NCBI RefSeq assembly: GCF_017654605.1
Contig: NZ_CP072113.1
Coordinates: forward strand, 868,001 to 932,000
Direction: 5' to 3'
Source of the DNA: Yimella sp. cx-51
GTDB taxonomy: Bacteria; Actinomycetota; Actinomycetes; Actinomycetales; Dermatophilaceae
DNA: 64,000 nucleotides
This document shows, piece by piece, positions 34,392-42,044 of this stretch. Within the stretch, counting starts at the first letter, position 1; each line of letters begins with the position of its first letter. A program made the translations under genes and the position numbers. Under the pieces are notes generated by a model. The model searched no databases. It was not told the DNA's origin and saw nothing but the letters and a program-made list of their open reading frames with translations.

Positions 34392-35371
34392 TGCGTTGCG
34401 TCATCACCGGGGTGCGTAGTCGCACCCACCTCGTGCACATCGCCGCCTACCTGCGCCACCGGCTTGCCTCCACCGACGAACCGCTGGAGATCGCCTATAT
34501 CGGCGGCGGTCAATTCCTCGGCAATGCCAGCGTCGACCGGCAGGACGTCACCCGCATCCTGCCCAGCGACGCACGCGTCCACATCACCTTCCCTGAAGGG
34601 GATGCCCGTTGGCGTCATGACGGCGACCGGCTCACCTATCTCTCGGTGGGCGCGCCCGGCATCAAGCCCTGGCTGCAGCTGCGGCGGGCAAGCGCCCGCC
34701 GGAAGATCGACGTCGTCGTCACCGACGAAGGCATCGGCACCTACGGTGACCGCTCCACCCGCCGCGACGCCCTCGCGCGCCAGGGTGTGGGGCAGCCGTG
34801 GCGATCAGTGCGGGCCTTCGCCGTCGACGGAGCCGCCCGCACCCTCACCACGACCCGTTGGGCGATGTACGACAAGGCCGACGGCTGGGCGCTCAATGAG
34901 CACATCGCGGACGAATTCCGTTCGCTGACAACAACGGTGCCGGACGGGCGCTCGGATCGCGTTGTCTTTCTCGCGCAGCCCTGGGTCGAACTCGGTGTGC
35001 TCGACGAGACCGCCTATCTGCAGCACATCGCGCAGATCGCGCAGGTGGTGGGCCAGCAGGGGCTACGACTCGCGGTGCGTCCGCACCCGGCCGAGAACAC
35101 GCAGAGGTATCGCGACTACGAAGTGCTCGACACCTCCTTCACCGCAGAGGTCGACCCGCAGATCGTTTCCGCGGCCGGCGTGGTCGGCGGCACGAGCACG
35201 GCGTTGCTCAACCTCGCTGCGCTCTACCGGCTGCCGGCCGCCCGGCTCGTCGTCCCCGGGCTCGAACATCTTGAGGACGACCTCGGAACCGACCAGCGTG
35301 CGCTCCTCGACGCGTATCTGCCGCGAGCCACCGAGGTCGGTCAGTGGGGCGGGTTACAGTCGTCGATGTGA
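34391..35371 (+). CDS. Sialyltransferase-like protein with DEG, HP and S/T motifs; candidate nonulosonic acid transferase
   Basis: 326 residues. It carries the three signatures shared by bacterial sialyltransferase families GT38/GT52: an acidic-acidic-Gly motif (Asp112-Glu113-Gly114 in VVTDEGIGTYG), an HP motif (His232-Pro233 in AVRPHPAEN) and an S/T motif (Thr268-Ser269-Thr270 in GGTSTALLNLA). Order and spacing fit these GT-B enzymes, in which the DEG acid is the base and the HP His contacts CMP. With pseudaminic acid genes nearby, transfer of pseudaminic acid from its CMP form is the likely role. Overall identity to known enzymes cannot be assessed here. Confidence 0.75.
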   Translation: MRCVITGVRSRTHLVHIAAYLRHRLASTDEPLEIAYIGGGQFLGNASVDRQDVTRILPSDARVHITFPEGDARWRHDGDRLTYLSVGAPGIKPWLQLRRASARRKIDVVVTDEGIGTYGDRSTRRDALARQGVGQPWRSVRAFAVDGAARTLTTTRWAMYDKADGWALNEHIADEFRSLTTTVPDGRSDRVVFLAQPWVELGVLDETAYLQHIAQIAQVVGQQGLRLAVRPHPAENTQRYRDYEVLDTSFTAEVDPQIVSAAGVVGGTSTALLNLAALYRLPAARLVVPGLEHLEDDLGTDQRALLDAYLPRATEVGQWGGLQSSM

Positions 35372-36147
35372 AGGGCAGGACGTCGACCAGAGCACGCATC
35401 ACCGGTTCGCTGACCGGCTCGTTCACGGGGTCTCCCGCAGTGCAGCGAGCGGTTGATCGAGCCCGGCAGGCCGCTCGCGACACCGCAGCCCGGCTGCCGC
35501 GCTCGGAGTCGGCCGGTCCGTTGCGCGCAGGCGATCTGCAGCAGGTCCGCATGACCGACCTGCTCACCGACGGCCGCGTCGCCCGTCAGACCCGCCGCGC
35601 CGCTCGCCGACTCGGCCTTGCCCGCACCATCGACGACACCGCTGCATGGGCGGCCTACGGCGCGCTCGCCGCACTGCTGCGTGTGGTCGACGACGGCTCT
35701 CGCCGTGCGGTGGTGATCGATTCGGTGGGGGAGCGCTCCACGTTCAGCCGTTGGGCGGTCCAGGCGGGCTTCTCGCCCCTCGCCTACGACGTCATGCGCC
35801 CTGGGGTCGTCGGCACCAATGTCGAGCCGAGAAGTGTCGATCTGGCCGTCCGGTTGCACCCGCACTCCACCTCGGGCCACGGGGTGGACGAAGACCTCAC
35901 CCGTGCCTCGTGGGCGGTGCGCCGCGGCGGCCTCATCTGCATCACGCTGCGCCTGGGTCCGGCCGATGAGGGCGGTGTCGCGGTGGCTGACCTCCGGTCG
36001 ATCATCGCCCGCGCCGCCGACCGCGGTCTGAAACTGGTGGGCGATCTCGACATCGAGGACGGCCGTCGCGCACAGGAGGCGCAGCGCCAAGAGGACGGCA
36101 GTTTCGGCCTGGCTCTGCTCACCTTCCGGGTGCAGCACGACCGGTGA
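35368..36147 (+). CDS. Uncharacterised protein of the glycan locus, weakly methyltransferase-like
   Basis: 259 residues starting at a GTG that overlaps the previous stop (GTGA). The N terminus is basic and helical. From about residue 100, RAVVIDSVGERSTFSRWAVQAG and a later VDLAVRLHPHS strand recall a degenerate Rossmann methyltransferase, but no SAM-binding glycine loop is clear. The C-terminal GLKLVGDLDIEDGRRAQEAQRQEDGSFGLALLTFRV is like the last strands of that fold. Function unknown. It overlaps the following DNA glycosylase gene by 4 bp, so it is translated as part of this operon. Confidence 0.6.
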   Translation: MKGRTSTRARITGSLTGSFTGSPAVQRAVDRARQAARDTAARLPRSESAGPLRAGDLQQVRMTDLLTDGRVARQTRRAARRLGLARTIDDTAAWAAYGALAALLRVVDDGSRRAVVIDSVGERSTFSRWAVQAGFSPLAYDVMRPGVVGTNVEPRSVDLAVRLHPHSTSGHGVDEDLTRASWAVRRGGLICITLRLGPADEGGVAVADLRSIIARAADRGLKLVGDLDIEDGRRAQEAQRQEDGSFGLALLTFRVQHDR

Positions 36148-37076
36148 CTGCACAACCGCTCACTGCCGATTACGCGCCCGGCCGGCGGGTGCCGTTGCGG
36201 GCCATCCTCGGTGGTTTGCGGCACGGTGGAGGCGATCCCACGTGGCGCCAGGCAGGCGATCACCTGTGGCGCGCGGCGGTCACGCCTGAGGGCCCGGTGT
36301 CGCTGCGGCTGCACCTCGAACCGGCGACCGGCGGCGACCGGGTGGTGGCGCAGGCCTACGGCCCCGGAGCTGACTGGACGCTACAGCGACTGCCCGCGCT
36401 GTTGGGCGATCACGATCCCATCCACGAATTCGTCGCCCATCACAAGGTGGTCGCCGAATGTCTTGCCCGACAACCTGATTGGCGCCTCGGCCGGTCAGGT
36501 CTGGTGATCGACTCGTTGGTGCCGGCGATCCTTGAGCAGCGGGTGACCGGCCGTCAGGCGTTCGCCGCGTATCGCACGCTGGTCTGGCGATTCGGCGCCC
36601 CGGCGCCCGGCCAGGCAGCCGAGCTGGGGTTGCGCACGCCGCCGGACGTCGCAGGGTGGGCGCGCATTCCGTCCTGGGAGTGGCTGCGTGCCGGGGTCGA
36701 TGCGCAACGCGCCGACACCGTGATGCGGGCGATGGCGGTCGCGCCGCGTTTGCAGGAGTGCGCCGAACTTCCCCGCGAGCAGGCCTGGCGACGGCTGCGC
36801 GCGATTCCCGGCATCGGGGTCTGGACGGCAGCCGAAGTGGCCCAGCGCGCGCTGGGTGATGCCGACGCGGTCAGCTACGGCGATTACCACGTGGCCAAGA
36901 ACATCGGTTATGTGCTCACCGGCGCCGAGGTCGACGACCACGGCCTGGCGAAGCTGCTCGAGCCGTACGCCGGGCATCGCTACCGGGTGCAGTACCTGAT
37001 TGCTGCCAGTGGTCTGGGCCGTCCGCGCCACGGGTCTCGGCTCAGCCTGCCGACCCATCTGCCCACGCGCTTCTGA
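36144..37076 (+). CDS. HhH-GPD DNA glycosylase, AlkA/3-methyladenine type
   Basis: 310 residues. An N-terminal beta domain precedes the helical core. The helix-hairpin-helix is LRAIPGIGVWTAAEVAQRALG and the catalytic Asp lies in SYGDYHVAKNIG, as in AlkA and actinobacterial DNA-3-methyladenine glycosylase 2 proteins. LVPAILEQRVTGRQA is also a family signature. It excises alkylated or damaged bases. The GTG overlaps the preceding stop. A DNA repair gene at the end of a glycan operon is probably incidental, reflecting local gene order. Confidence 0.9.
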   Translation: MTAQPLTADYAPGRRVPLRAILGGLRHGGGDPTWRQAGDHLWRAAVTPEGPVSLRLHLEPATGGDRVVAQAYGPGADWTLQRLPALLGDHDPIHEFVAHHKVVAECLARQPDWRLGRSGLVIDSLVPAILEQRVTGRQAFAAYRTLVWRFGAPAPGQAAELGLRTPPDVAGWARIPSWEWLRAGVDAQRADTVMRAMAVAPRLQECAELPREQAWRRLRAIPGIGVWTAAEVAQRALGDADAVSYGDYHVAKNIGYVLTGAEVDDHGLAKLLEPYAGHRYRVQYLIAASGLGRPRHGSRLSLPTHLPTRF

Positions 37077-37172
37077 AAGCGCGCAGCGGCGGTGCGCCTG
37101 TCGGGCAACCCGGGTCGCCATTGACATACTGCGCGCAGTGATCGTCGATCGAGAATGGGGAGTTCGTCCAGC

Positions 37173-38399
37173 ATGACACTCGGGAACAACGACTTCGTCG
37201 CCGTCATCCTCGGCACCGGCTTGAACGCGTACAACATTTCGCGCTCATTGCACGAGGCCTACGGTGTGTCGTCCCTGGCGCTCGGCCGGTTCGCATTGCG
37301 CGAGACGGCTGACTCCACGATCGTGCAGGTGCGCACCAAGCCCGATTTCGATCAGGACGAGGTGATCATGCAGACGCTGCGGGAAGTCGCCGCCGAGTTC
37401 GATGCCCCCAAGCTGGTGCTCTTCCCGACGATCGAGCACTACACGAATGTCGTCCTGCGCCACCGCGACGAACTCGACCCGCGTTATGTCGTGCCGCTGC
37501 TCGACCAGCAGTTGGCCGACAAGCTGATGAACAAGACCGATTTCTACCGCACCTGCGCCGAACTCGGGGTGCCGCACCCGGAGACCGTGGTGCTGGAACC
37601 AGGCGACATCGATCCGACTTTCGGCGACGACCTGCCTTTCCCGTACCCGGTGATTCTCAAGCCGGCCAACACCGACATCTACCCGGCGCTGCAGTTCGAG
37701 GGCAAGGAGAAGGTTTATAAGGTCGCCGATGCGAGCCGGTTGCGTGCGATCTCGGCGCGCATCTTCGCGGCGGGTTACGACGACGATCTCATCGTCCAGG
37801 AATACCTCGCCGGCGACGAAGCGGTCATGCAGGTGGCCAACTCCTACTCCACCCCGGCCGGGCAGGCACGCTTCATCTCTGCGGGCCAGGTCGTGCTGAC
37901 GGAATACAACCCCGCCCTGGTCGGCAACAACAACGCGATCATCTCGATCGCCGACGCCGAACTCACCGACTCGTTGCGCCGTTTCCTGGACGGCGTGGGC
38001 TACGTCGGCCTGGCCAACTTCGACATGATGTACGACCGGCGCACCGGGCAGAGCAAGCTGCTCGAGGTCAACCTGCGTCCGGGCGCGACGAGCTATTACG
38101 TCATGGCCGGCGGTGGAAACCTGATCCGCTGCGTCATCGAGGACCTCGTGTACGGACGCGAGTTGCCCTTCACCGTGACCGGCCAGGAACGGCTGTGGAT
38201 CAACGTTCCGTACCCGGTGGTGTTGCGTTACGCGCCGGCTTCACTGCGCGCCCGCACCAGGGCAGCAGCCCGCAGCGGCAAGGTGCACACGCTCGACTAT
38301 GCCCCTGATCGCAGCCGCGCTCGCAGGCTGAACATGGCCCGGCTCGATGTGCGCCACGGCCTTGACCATTTCAAGCACAGCGACAACCGGCCGCGCTGA
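37173..38399 (+). CDS. ATP-grasp carboxylate-amine ligase-like protein
   Basis: 408 residues. The N-terminal VILGTGLNAYNISRSLHEAYG and the central PYPVILKPANTDIY and LIVQEYLAGDEAVM segments, plus LLEVNLRPGATSYY, mark an ATP-grasp fold with Mg-binding Glu/Asn. This arrangement is seen in D-aspartate ligases and other acid-amine ligases of actinobacterial cell-wall synthesis. D-amino-acid addition to a wall peptide or amidation of the glycan is a reasonable guess. The ATG at 37173 has GGGGAG about 10 nt upstream; an in-frame ATG at 37155 is possible. It is convergent with the aminotransferase gene, 2 bp away. Confidence 0.8.
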   Translation: MTLGNNDFVAVILGTGLNAYNISRSLHEAYGVSSLALGRFALRETADSTIVQVRTKPDFDQDEVIMQTLREVAAEFDAPKLVLFPTIEHYTNVVLRHRDELDPRYVVPLLDQQLADKLMNKTDFYRTCAELGVPHPETVVLEPGDIDPTFGDDLPFPYPVILKPANTDIYPALQFEGKEKVYKVADASRLRAISARIFAAGYDDDLIVQEYLAGDEAVMQVANSYSTPAGQARFISAGQVVLTEYNPALVGNNNAIISIADAELTDSLRRFLDGVGYVGLANFDMMYDRRTGQSKLLEVNLRPGATSYYVMAGGGNLIRCVIEDLVYGRELPFTVTGQERLWINVPYPVVLRYAPASLRARTRAAARSGKVHTLDYAPDRSRARRLNMARLDVRHGLDHFKHSDNRPR

Positions 38400-38401
38400 G
38401 A

Positions 38402-39574
38402 TCAGCCGGCGCCGAGCAACTCGCGGACGACGGCAGCTGCCCGGCGGGCCTCGTCGGTGATGATGTTGGTCGGCAGATTCACCACGCGGGCGATGAGGTC
38501 TTCGCTGGTTGCCAGCGCCGGGTCACCGACGCGGTAACCGTATTCGGCCGGGTCGGCGACTCCCGGAAAGAGTGCGGGTCGGTACCACCGGCCGGCGTAG
38601 AACCCGGCCTCGGTCACCTTCGTCACCAGCCGCTCGGCGAGTTCGGATGACGCGACGAAGAACGGGAAACGCACCAGCGCGGAGTCCGGCGTGATGCTCT
38701 CGGGGATCTGCACGACATCGCGCAGGGTCTCCAGGTAGACCGCGACGGCGGCCGAGCGGGTCTGCTCGATGGTGGCGAGGCAGGGAAGGGTCTCAGCGAT
38801 CTGCTGCAGCATCCACGGCGAGGGCGCCATCGCGGCGTACGGCAGGCTGCCGGTTGTTTCCTCGGTTGAGATGAGCGGCTCGAACAGGCCCGCCCGGGCG
38901 AGCGTCGAGCGGGCCTTGGTCGCGACGCCACCGGGAAGGCGGTTCAGCACCCGCACCTGGTTCTTGTAGAGGCGTGCCGTGCGGTCGATCCGTGGGGTCA
39001 CCGCGCGCAGCGTGCCCAGTTCCTGGGCCAGCCGCCGGCGCAGGTGTTCGTCGCAGCGCTCCGCGTTGATCCAGATCGCGCCGCCGAAACGGCTCGGCAG
39101 CATCTTCTCCGCGCCGAAGGAGTGCACCGAGATGTCAGCCAGCGGTGAACCGTCCTCGGCGAGGGCCAGGCGTCCGACGCAGTGTGCGCTGTCCTCCACC
39201 AGTACCGCACCCGCGGTGTCGGCGACTGCCCGCAGTGCACGTGCCCGAGGTTGGTCCACGATCCCGAAGGTGTGCTGGAGCACCACGGCCCTGGTCGCGT
39301 CGGTCACTGGCACTGTGGTGGGATCGAGCGCGATGGAGGCGGCGCTGATGTCCCCGTACGCCGCCCTCATGCCGGCGGCGAGGATCGGGGTGACCGCGGT
39401 CGAGCAGGTGAAGATCTGGGTCAACACCTCGCCAGTGCCGTGGGTCTGTCCGATCGCCCGGAACACCACCTCCATGCCGTAACGCGCTTTGAAGACCGGG
39501 TACCAGTCGCCGGGTTCGGTGCCGGTGCGCTCGGCGAGCAGGCGGCGGACGGTGTCGGCGGGGTCGGACGACAT
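38402..39574 (-). CDS. DegT/DnrJ/EryC1/StrS aminotransferase-like protein
   Basis: 390 residues of the PLP sugar-aminotransferase superfamily. VLQHTFGIVDQPRAR and VEDSAHCVG resemble the PLP-binding region, and SFGAEKMLPSRFGGAIW supplies the Schiff-base lysine. The N-terminal PLP phosphate loop is degenerate (QIFTCSTAVTPIL). It may aminate a keto-sugar or act as a dehydratase of the same fold. An AGGAG ribosome binding site precedes the ATG. It borders the glycan locus, with F420 genes beyond. Confidence 0.82.
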   Translation of the reverse strand: MSSDPADTVRRLLAERTGTEPGDWYPVFKARYGMEVVFRAIGQTHGTGEVLTQIFTCSTAVTPILAAGMRAAYGDISAASIALDPTTVPVTDATRAVVLQHTFGIVDQPRARALRAVADTAGAVLVEDSAHCVGRLALAEDGSPLADISVHSFGAEKMLPSRFGGAIWINAERCDEHLRRRLAQELGTLRAVTPRIDRTARLYKNQVRVLNRLPGGVATKARSTLARAGLFEPLISTEETTGSLPYAAMAPSPWMLQQIAETLPCLATIEQTRSAAVAVYLETLRDVVQIPESITPDSALVRFPFFVASSELAERLVTKVTEAGFYAGRWYRPALFPGVADPAEYGYRVGDPALATSEDLIARVVNLPTNIITDEARRAAAVVRELLGAG

Positions 39575-39619
39575 GGAGTGGTTCTCCTCGGGTTGGGCAG
39601 GTGACGCACCAAACCTAGT

Positions 39620-40666
39620 TCAGGACCCAGGGCGCTCGGTGATCTCCAGCTCGACCTGGCCGGGGGATCGGGTGGACACCCGACCCTGCAGGCGCTCGCC
39701 GGCCAGGGCCACCTGGAAGCGGGCCACGGTGCGGCCCAGCAGATAGGCATCACCGCTGAGCACCGACCAACGGTCGCTGCCGCCGTCCAGCGCCACCTCG
39801 TCCAGATCTTCCTCGGGTGCGGTCGTTGCCGCCCACGCACGCCGGACGCGGTCGGTCAGACTTTCGGGGTGCACCGATTCGATGCCGATCTGCATCGACA
39901 GCGCTGATCCGGCCGCGACGCCCAAGGCGTCACGCACTGCTTCGGCGCGGCCGAGCGCGAACCAGTCGCTGGCACCGGAGCGGACGAGCGTGCGGGCGCC
40001 GGGTGCATCGGGGCGCAGGAAGCGGGCATCGAGTCCGCGCACGATGGCCGCGGGCACCCGATCGAGCTTGCCCTTCACCAGATCAGCGGCGGAGGCCACC
40101 TCGTCGGCGATGTTGCGGATCGTCACCGCGAGGTCGCGGCCGTGGGTGTCGGCCGATCCGCGCAGGTCCTCCAGGGGCATCAGGCCGTGGGAGCCGAGGG
40201 CGAAGTCGGTGAGGCCGCTGCGCCAGGCGCGGCCGGAGGTGTCGCTGAGGACGACGGCGAAGTCTTGGTGCCCGAGCTGATCGACGAAGGTCGAGTGCAA
40301 CTCAGCGGCAGCGGCGTCCGGGTCGTGAGGGAGCAACAGACGCACGTCGTCGTCGGAGTTGGAGGAGTCGATGCCCGCCCCCGCCATCACCGGGCCGGCC
40401 TTGGCCGCAACCACCCGGGTGTAGCCGGTGGAGGTGGTGCGCTCGGCGACCACGGCAGTGGATTCCTGCAGCACCAGGTCGGGGCGGTCCACCGTCGGAT
40501 CGCCGATGAGCCCCAGCGCCTTGGAGACGATCTTGCTCGTCACCACCACGACATCGCCGTGTTCGATGCGCTGCCCGGTGGCGGCGAGCGCGGTGAGCAC
40601 GACCTCGGCGATGTCGGCGCCCGCAGTGATCTCCGGCACGCCGGTCACCGGCAGGACGCTGATCAC
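39620..40666 (-). CDS. cofE: Coenzyme F420-0:L-glutamate ligase
   Basis: 348 residues. The N-terminal ~240 are CofE/FbiB ligase: GDVVVVTSKIVSKALG, RTTSTGYTRVVAAKAGPVMAGAGIDSSN and VVLSDTSGRAWRSGLTDFALG. It adds glutamates to F420-0 with GTP. The C-terminal ~100 residues are shorter than the nitroreductase-like domain of mycobacterial FbiB and are not clearly assigned. The GTG start overlaps the cofD stop by 4 bp. Together they supply F420, which the LLM oxidoreductase in this window would use. Confidence 0.92.
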   Translation of the reverse strand: MISVLPVTGVPEITAGADIAEVVLTALAATGQRIEHGDVVVVTSKIVSKALGLIGDPTVDRPDLVLQESTAVVAERTTSTGYTRVVAAKAGPVMAGAGIDSSNSDDDVRLLLPHDPDAAAAELHSTFVDQLGHQDFAVVLSDTSGRAWRSGLTDFALGSHGLMPLEDLRGSADTHGRDLAVTIRNIADEVASAADLVKGKLDRVPAAIVRGLDARFLRPDAPGARTLVRSGASDWFALGRAEAVRDALGVAAGSALSMQIGIESVHPESLTDRVRRAWAATTAPEEDLDEVALDGGSDRWSVLSGDAYLLGRTVARFQVALAGERLQGRVSTRSPGQVELEITERPGS

Positions 40667-41634
40667 GCGCGCAGGGTCAGCGCGAGGTCGAGCGCCGCGG
40701 CTGCGATGGCGTCGGTGGAGGCGGCGTCCTTCATCAGCAGCGGCAGATCGCGCACGGTGAGTGCGGCGGGGCCGGAGAACGACGCGGCGTCGGCCGGATC
40801 GACCAACCAGCCGTCCAGGAAGTCGCGGTAGAGCGAGGCGACACCGCTGGGGGAGACCTCGACGTCCAGCGCTTTCAGGCAGGCATCGGCGTGGCCGCGC
40901 ACGGGGCCGCCGCCGACGATCGGTGAAACACCCACGACCGGTGCCGACGTGCCGCGCAGGGCGTCGCGCACTCCAGGCACGAGCAGGATGATGCCGATGG
41001 AGACCACCGGATTGCTGGGCGGGAGCAGCACGACGTCGGCTGATCTGATCGCGTCCAGCACTCCGGGCGCGGCACTGGCCCGGTCGAGCCCGGCCACCAC
41101 GAAGCGCTGCGCGGGCACGGCGGCCTGCATGCGGATCCACCACTCCTGGAAATGCACGGCCTGCTGCTGGTCGTCCTGTTCGACCACGACGTGGGTTTCG
41201 ACGAAGGCATCGGTCATCGGCAGGAGCTGCACCCGTTGCTCGGGAAGGCCCCACCGCGCCGCCAGCCGTTCGGTGACCTGCGAGGGCGACTGACCCTGGG
41301 CGAGCCACATGCTGCGGGCGACGTGGGTGCCGAGATCACGGTCTCCCAGCCCGAACCACTGCGGCTCGACGCCGTACGCGGCCAGTTCGCCCTGCAGTGC
41401 GAAGGTCTCGTCGGCGCGGCCCCATCCCTGGCCCTCGTGGATGCCGCCGCCGAGGGTGTAGAGCAGCGTGTCGACGTCGGGGCTGACGCGTAGCCCGAAG
41501 AGGGTGATGTCGTCGCCGGTGTTGGCGATGATCGTCAGGTCGTGCGGTCCGTCGTCGCGACTGTCGAGGTGGCGCCGCAGGCCACGCAGGAACCGTGCGC
41601 CGCCGACGCCGCCGGCCAGTGCTGTGATGCGCAT
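40663..41634 (-). CDS. cofD: 2-phospho-L-lactate transferase (CofD/FbiA)
   Basis: 323 residues. The N-terminal ITALAGGVGGARFLRGL is the CofD signature. IIANTGDDITLFGLRVSPDVDTLLYTLGG and WFGLGDRDLGTH follow, then LLPMTDAFVETHV and LLPPSNPVVSIG. It transfers the phospholactyl (or phosphoenolpyruvyl) moiety to Fo, making F420-0 or its dehydro form. Followed by cofE in the same operon. It diverges from whiB with a 131-bp spacer, as in mycobacteria (fbiA-whiB2, from memory). Confidence 0.95.
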   Translation of the reverse strand: MRITALAGGVGGARFLRGLRRHLDSRDDGPHDLTIIANTGDDITLFGLRVSPDVDTLLYTLGGGIHEGQGWGRADETFALQGELAAYGVEPQWFGLGDRDLGTHVARSMWLAQGQSPSQVTERLAARWGLPEQRVQLLPMTDAFVETHVVVEQDDQQQAVHFQEWWIRMQAAVPAQRFVVAGLDRASAAPGVLDAIRSADVVLLPPSNPVVSIGIILLVPGVRDALRGTSAPVVGVSPIVGGGPVRGHADACLKALDVEVSPSGVASLYRDFLDGWLVDPADAASFSGPAALTVRDLPLLMKDAASTDAIAAAALDLALTLRA

Positions 41635-41697
41635 GGCCCGCAGTGTGTCAGGAGTGAGCGATATCGTGCGCAGGAGGCCGCTTCTACCGGTCAGCAC

Positions 41698-41727
41698 TTG
41701 ACGAATCGGTAGCGACACGCGTCTAAT
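41698..41727 (+). promoter_or_regulatory. Promoter for whiB
   Basis: TTGACG (41698-41703), an 18-bp spacer and TCTAAT (41722-41727) resemble a housekeeping sigma promoter. A GGAGG ribosome binding site follows at 41756-41760, 5 nt before the GTG, so this transcript has a leader of about 35 nt. Confidence 0.5.
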
Positions 41728-41765
41728 GACACCGTTGTCATTTCGATTCGGACCTGGAGGAAACG

Positions 41766-42035
41766 GTGCAGGAGTTCTCGTTGTTCGCCGTTCAGGCTCC
41801 CTCCGACGACGACGGTGCCTTGGCATGGCAGGAGAACGCCCTGTGTGCCCAGACCGACCCCGAGGCGTTTTTCCCCGAGAAGGGCGGCTCCACCCGCGAG
41901 GCCAAGAAGGTCTGCATCGGGTGTGAGGTCAAGGCCGACTGCCTGGAGTACGCCCTCGCCAACGACGAGCGCTTCGGTATCTGGGGCGGTCTGTCCGAAC
42001 GTGAACGGCGCAAGCTCAAGAAGCGAGCCGTCTGA
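41766..42035 (+). CDS. whiB: WhiB-family iron-sulfur transcription factor (WhiB2-like)
   Basis: 89 residues. Four cysteines that bind the [4Fe-4S] cluster are Cys27, Cys50, Cys53 and Cys59 (CxxC plus flanking). The GIWGG turn (71-75) and a Lys/Arg-rich C-terminal AT-hook-like end complete the family. Next to cofD and before the large glycosyltransferase it matches WhiB2/WhmD, implicated in septation. GTG start with a strong GGAGG. Confidence 0.95.
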   Translation: MQEFSLFAVQAPSDDDGALAWQENALCAQTDPEAFFPEKGGSTREAKKVCIGCEVKADCLEYALANDERFGIWGGLSERERRKLKKRAV

Positions 42036-42044
42036 CCCACTGAT

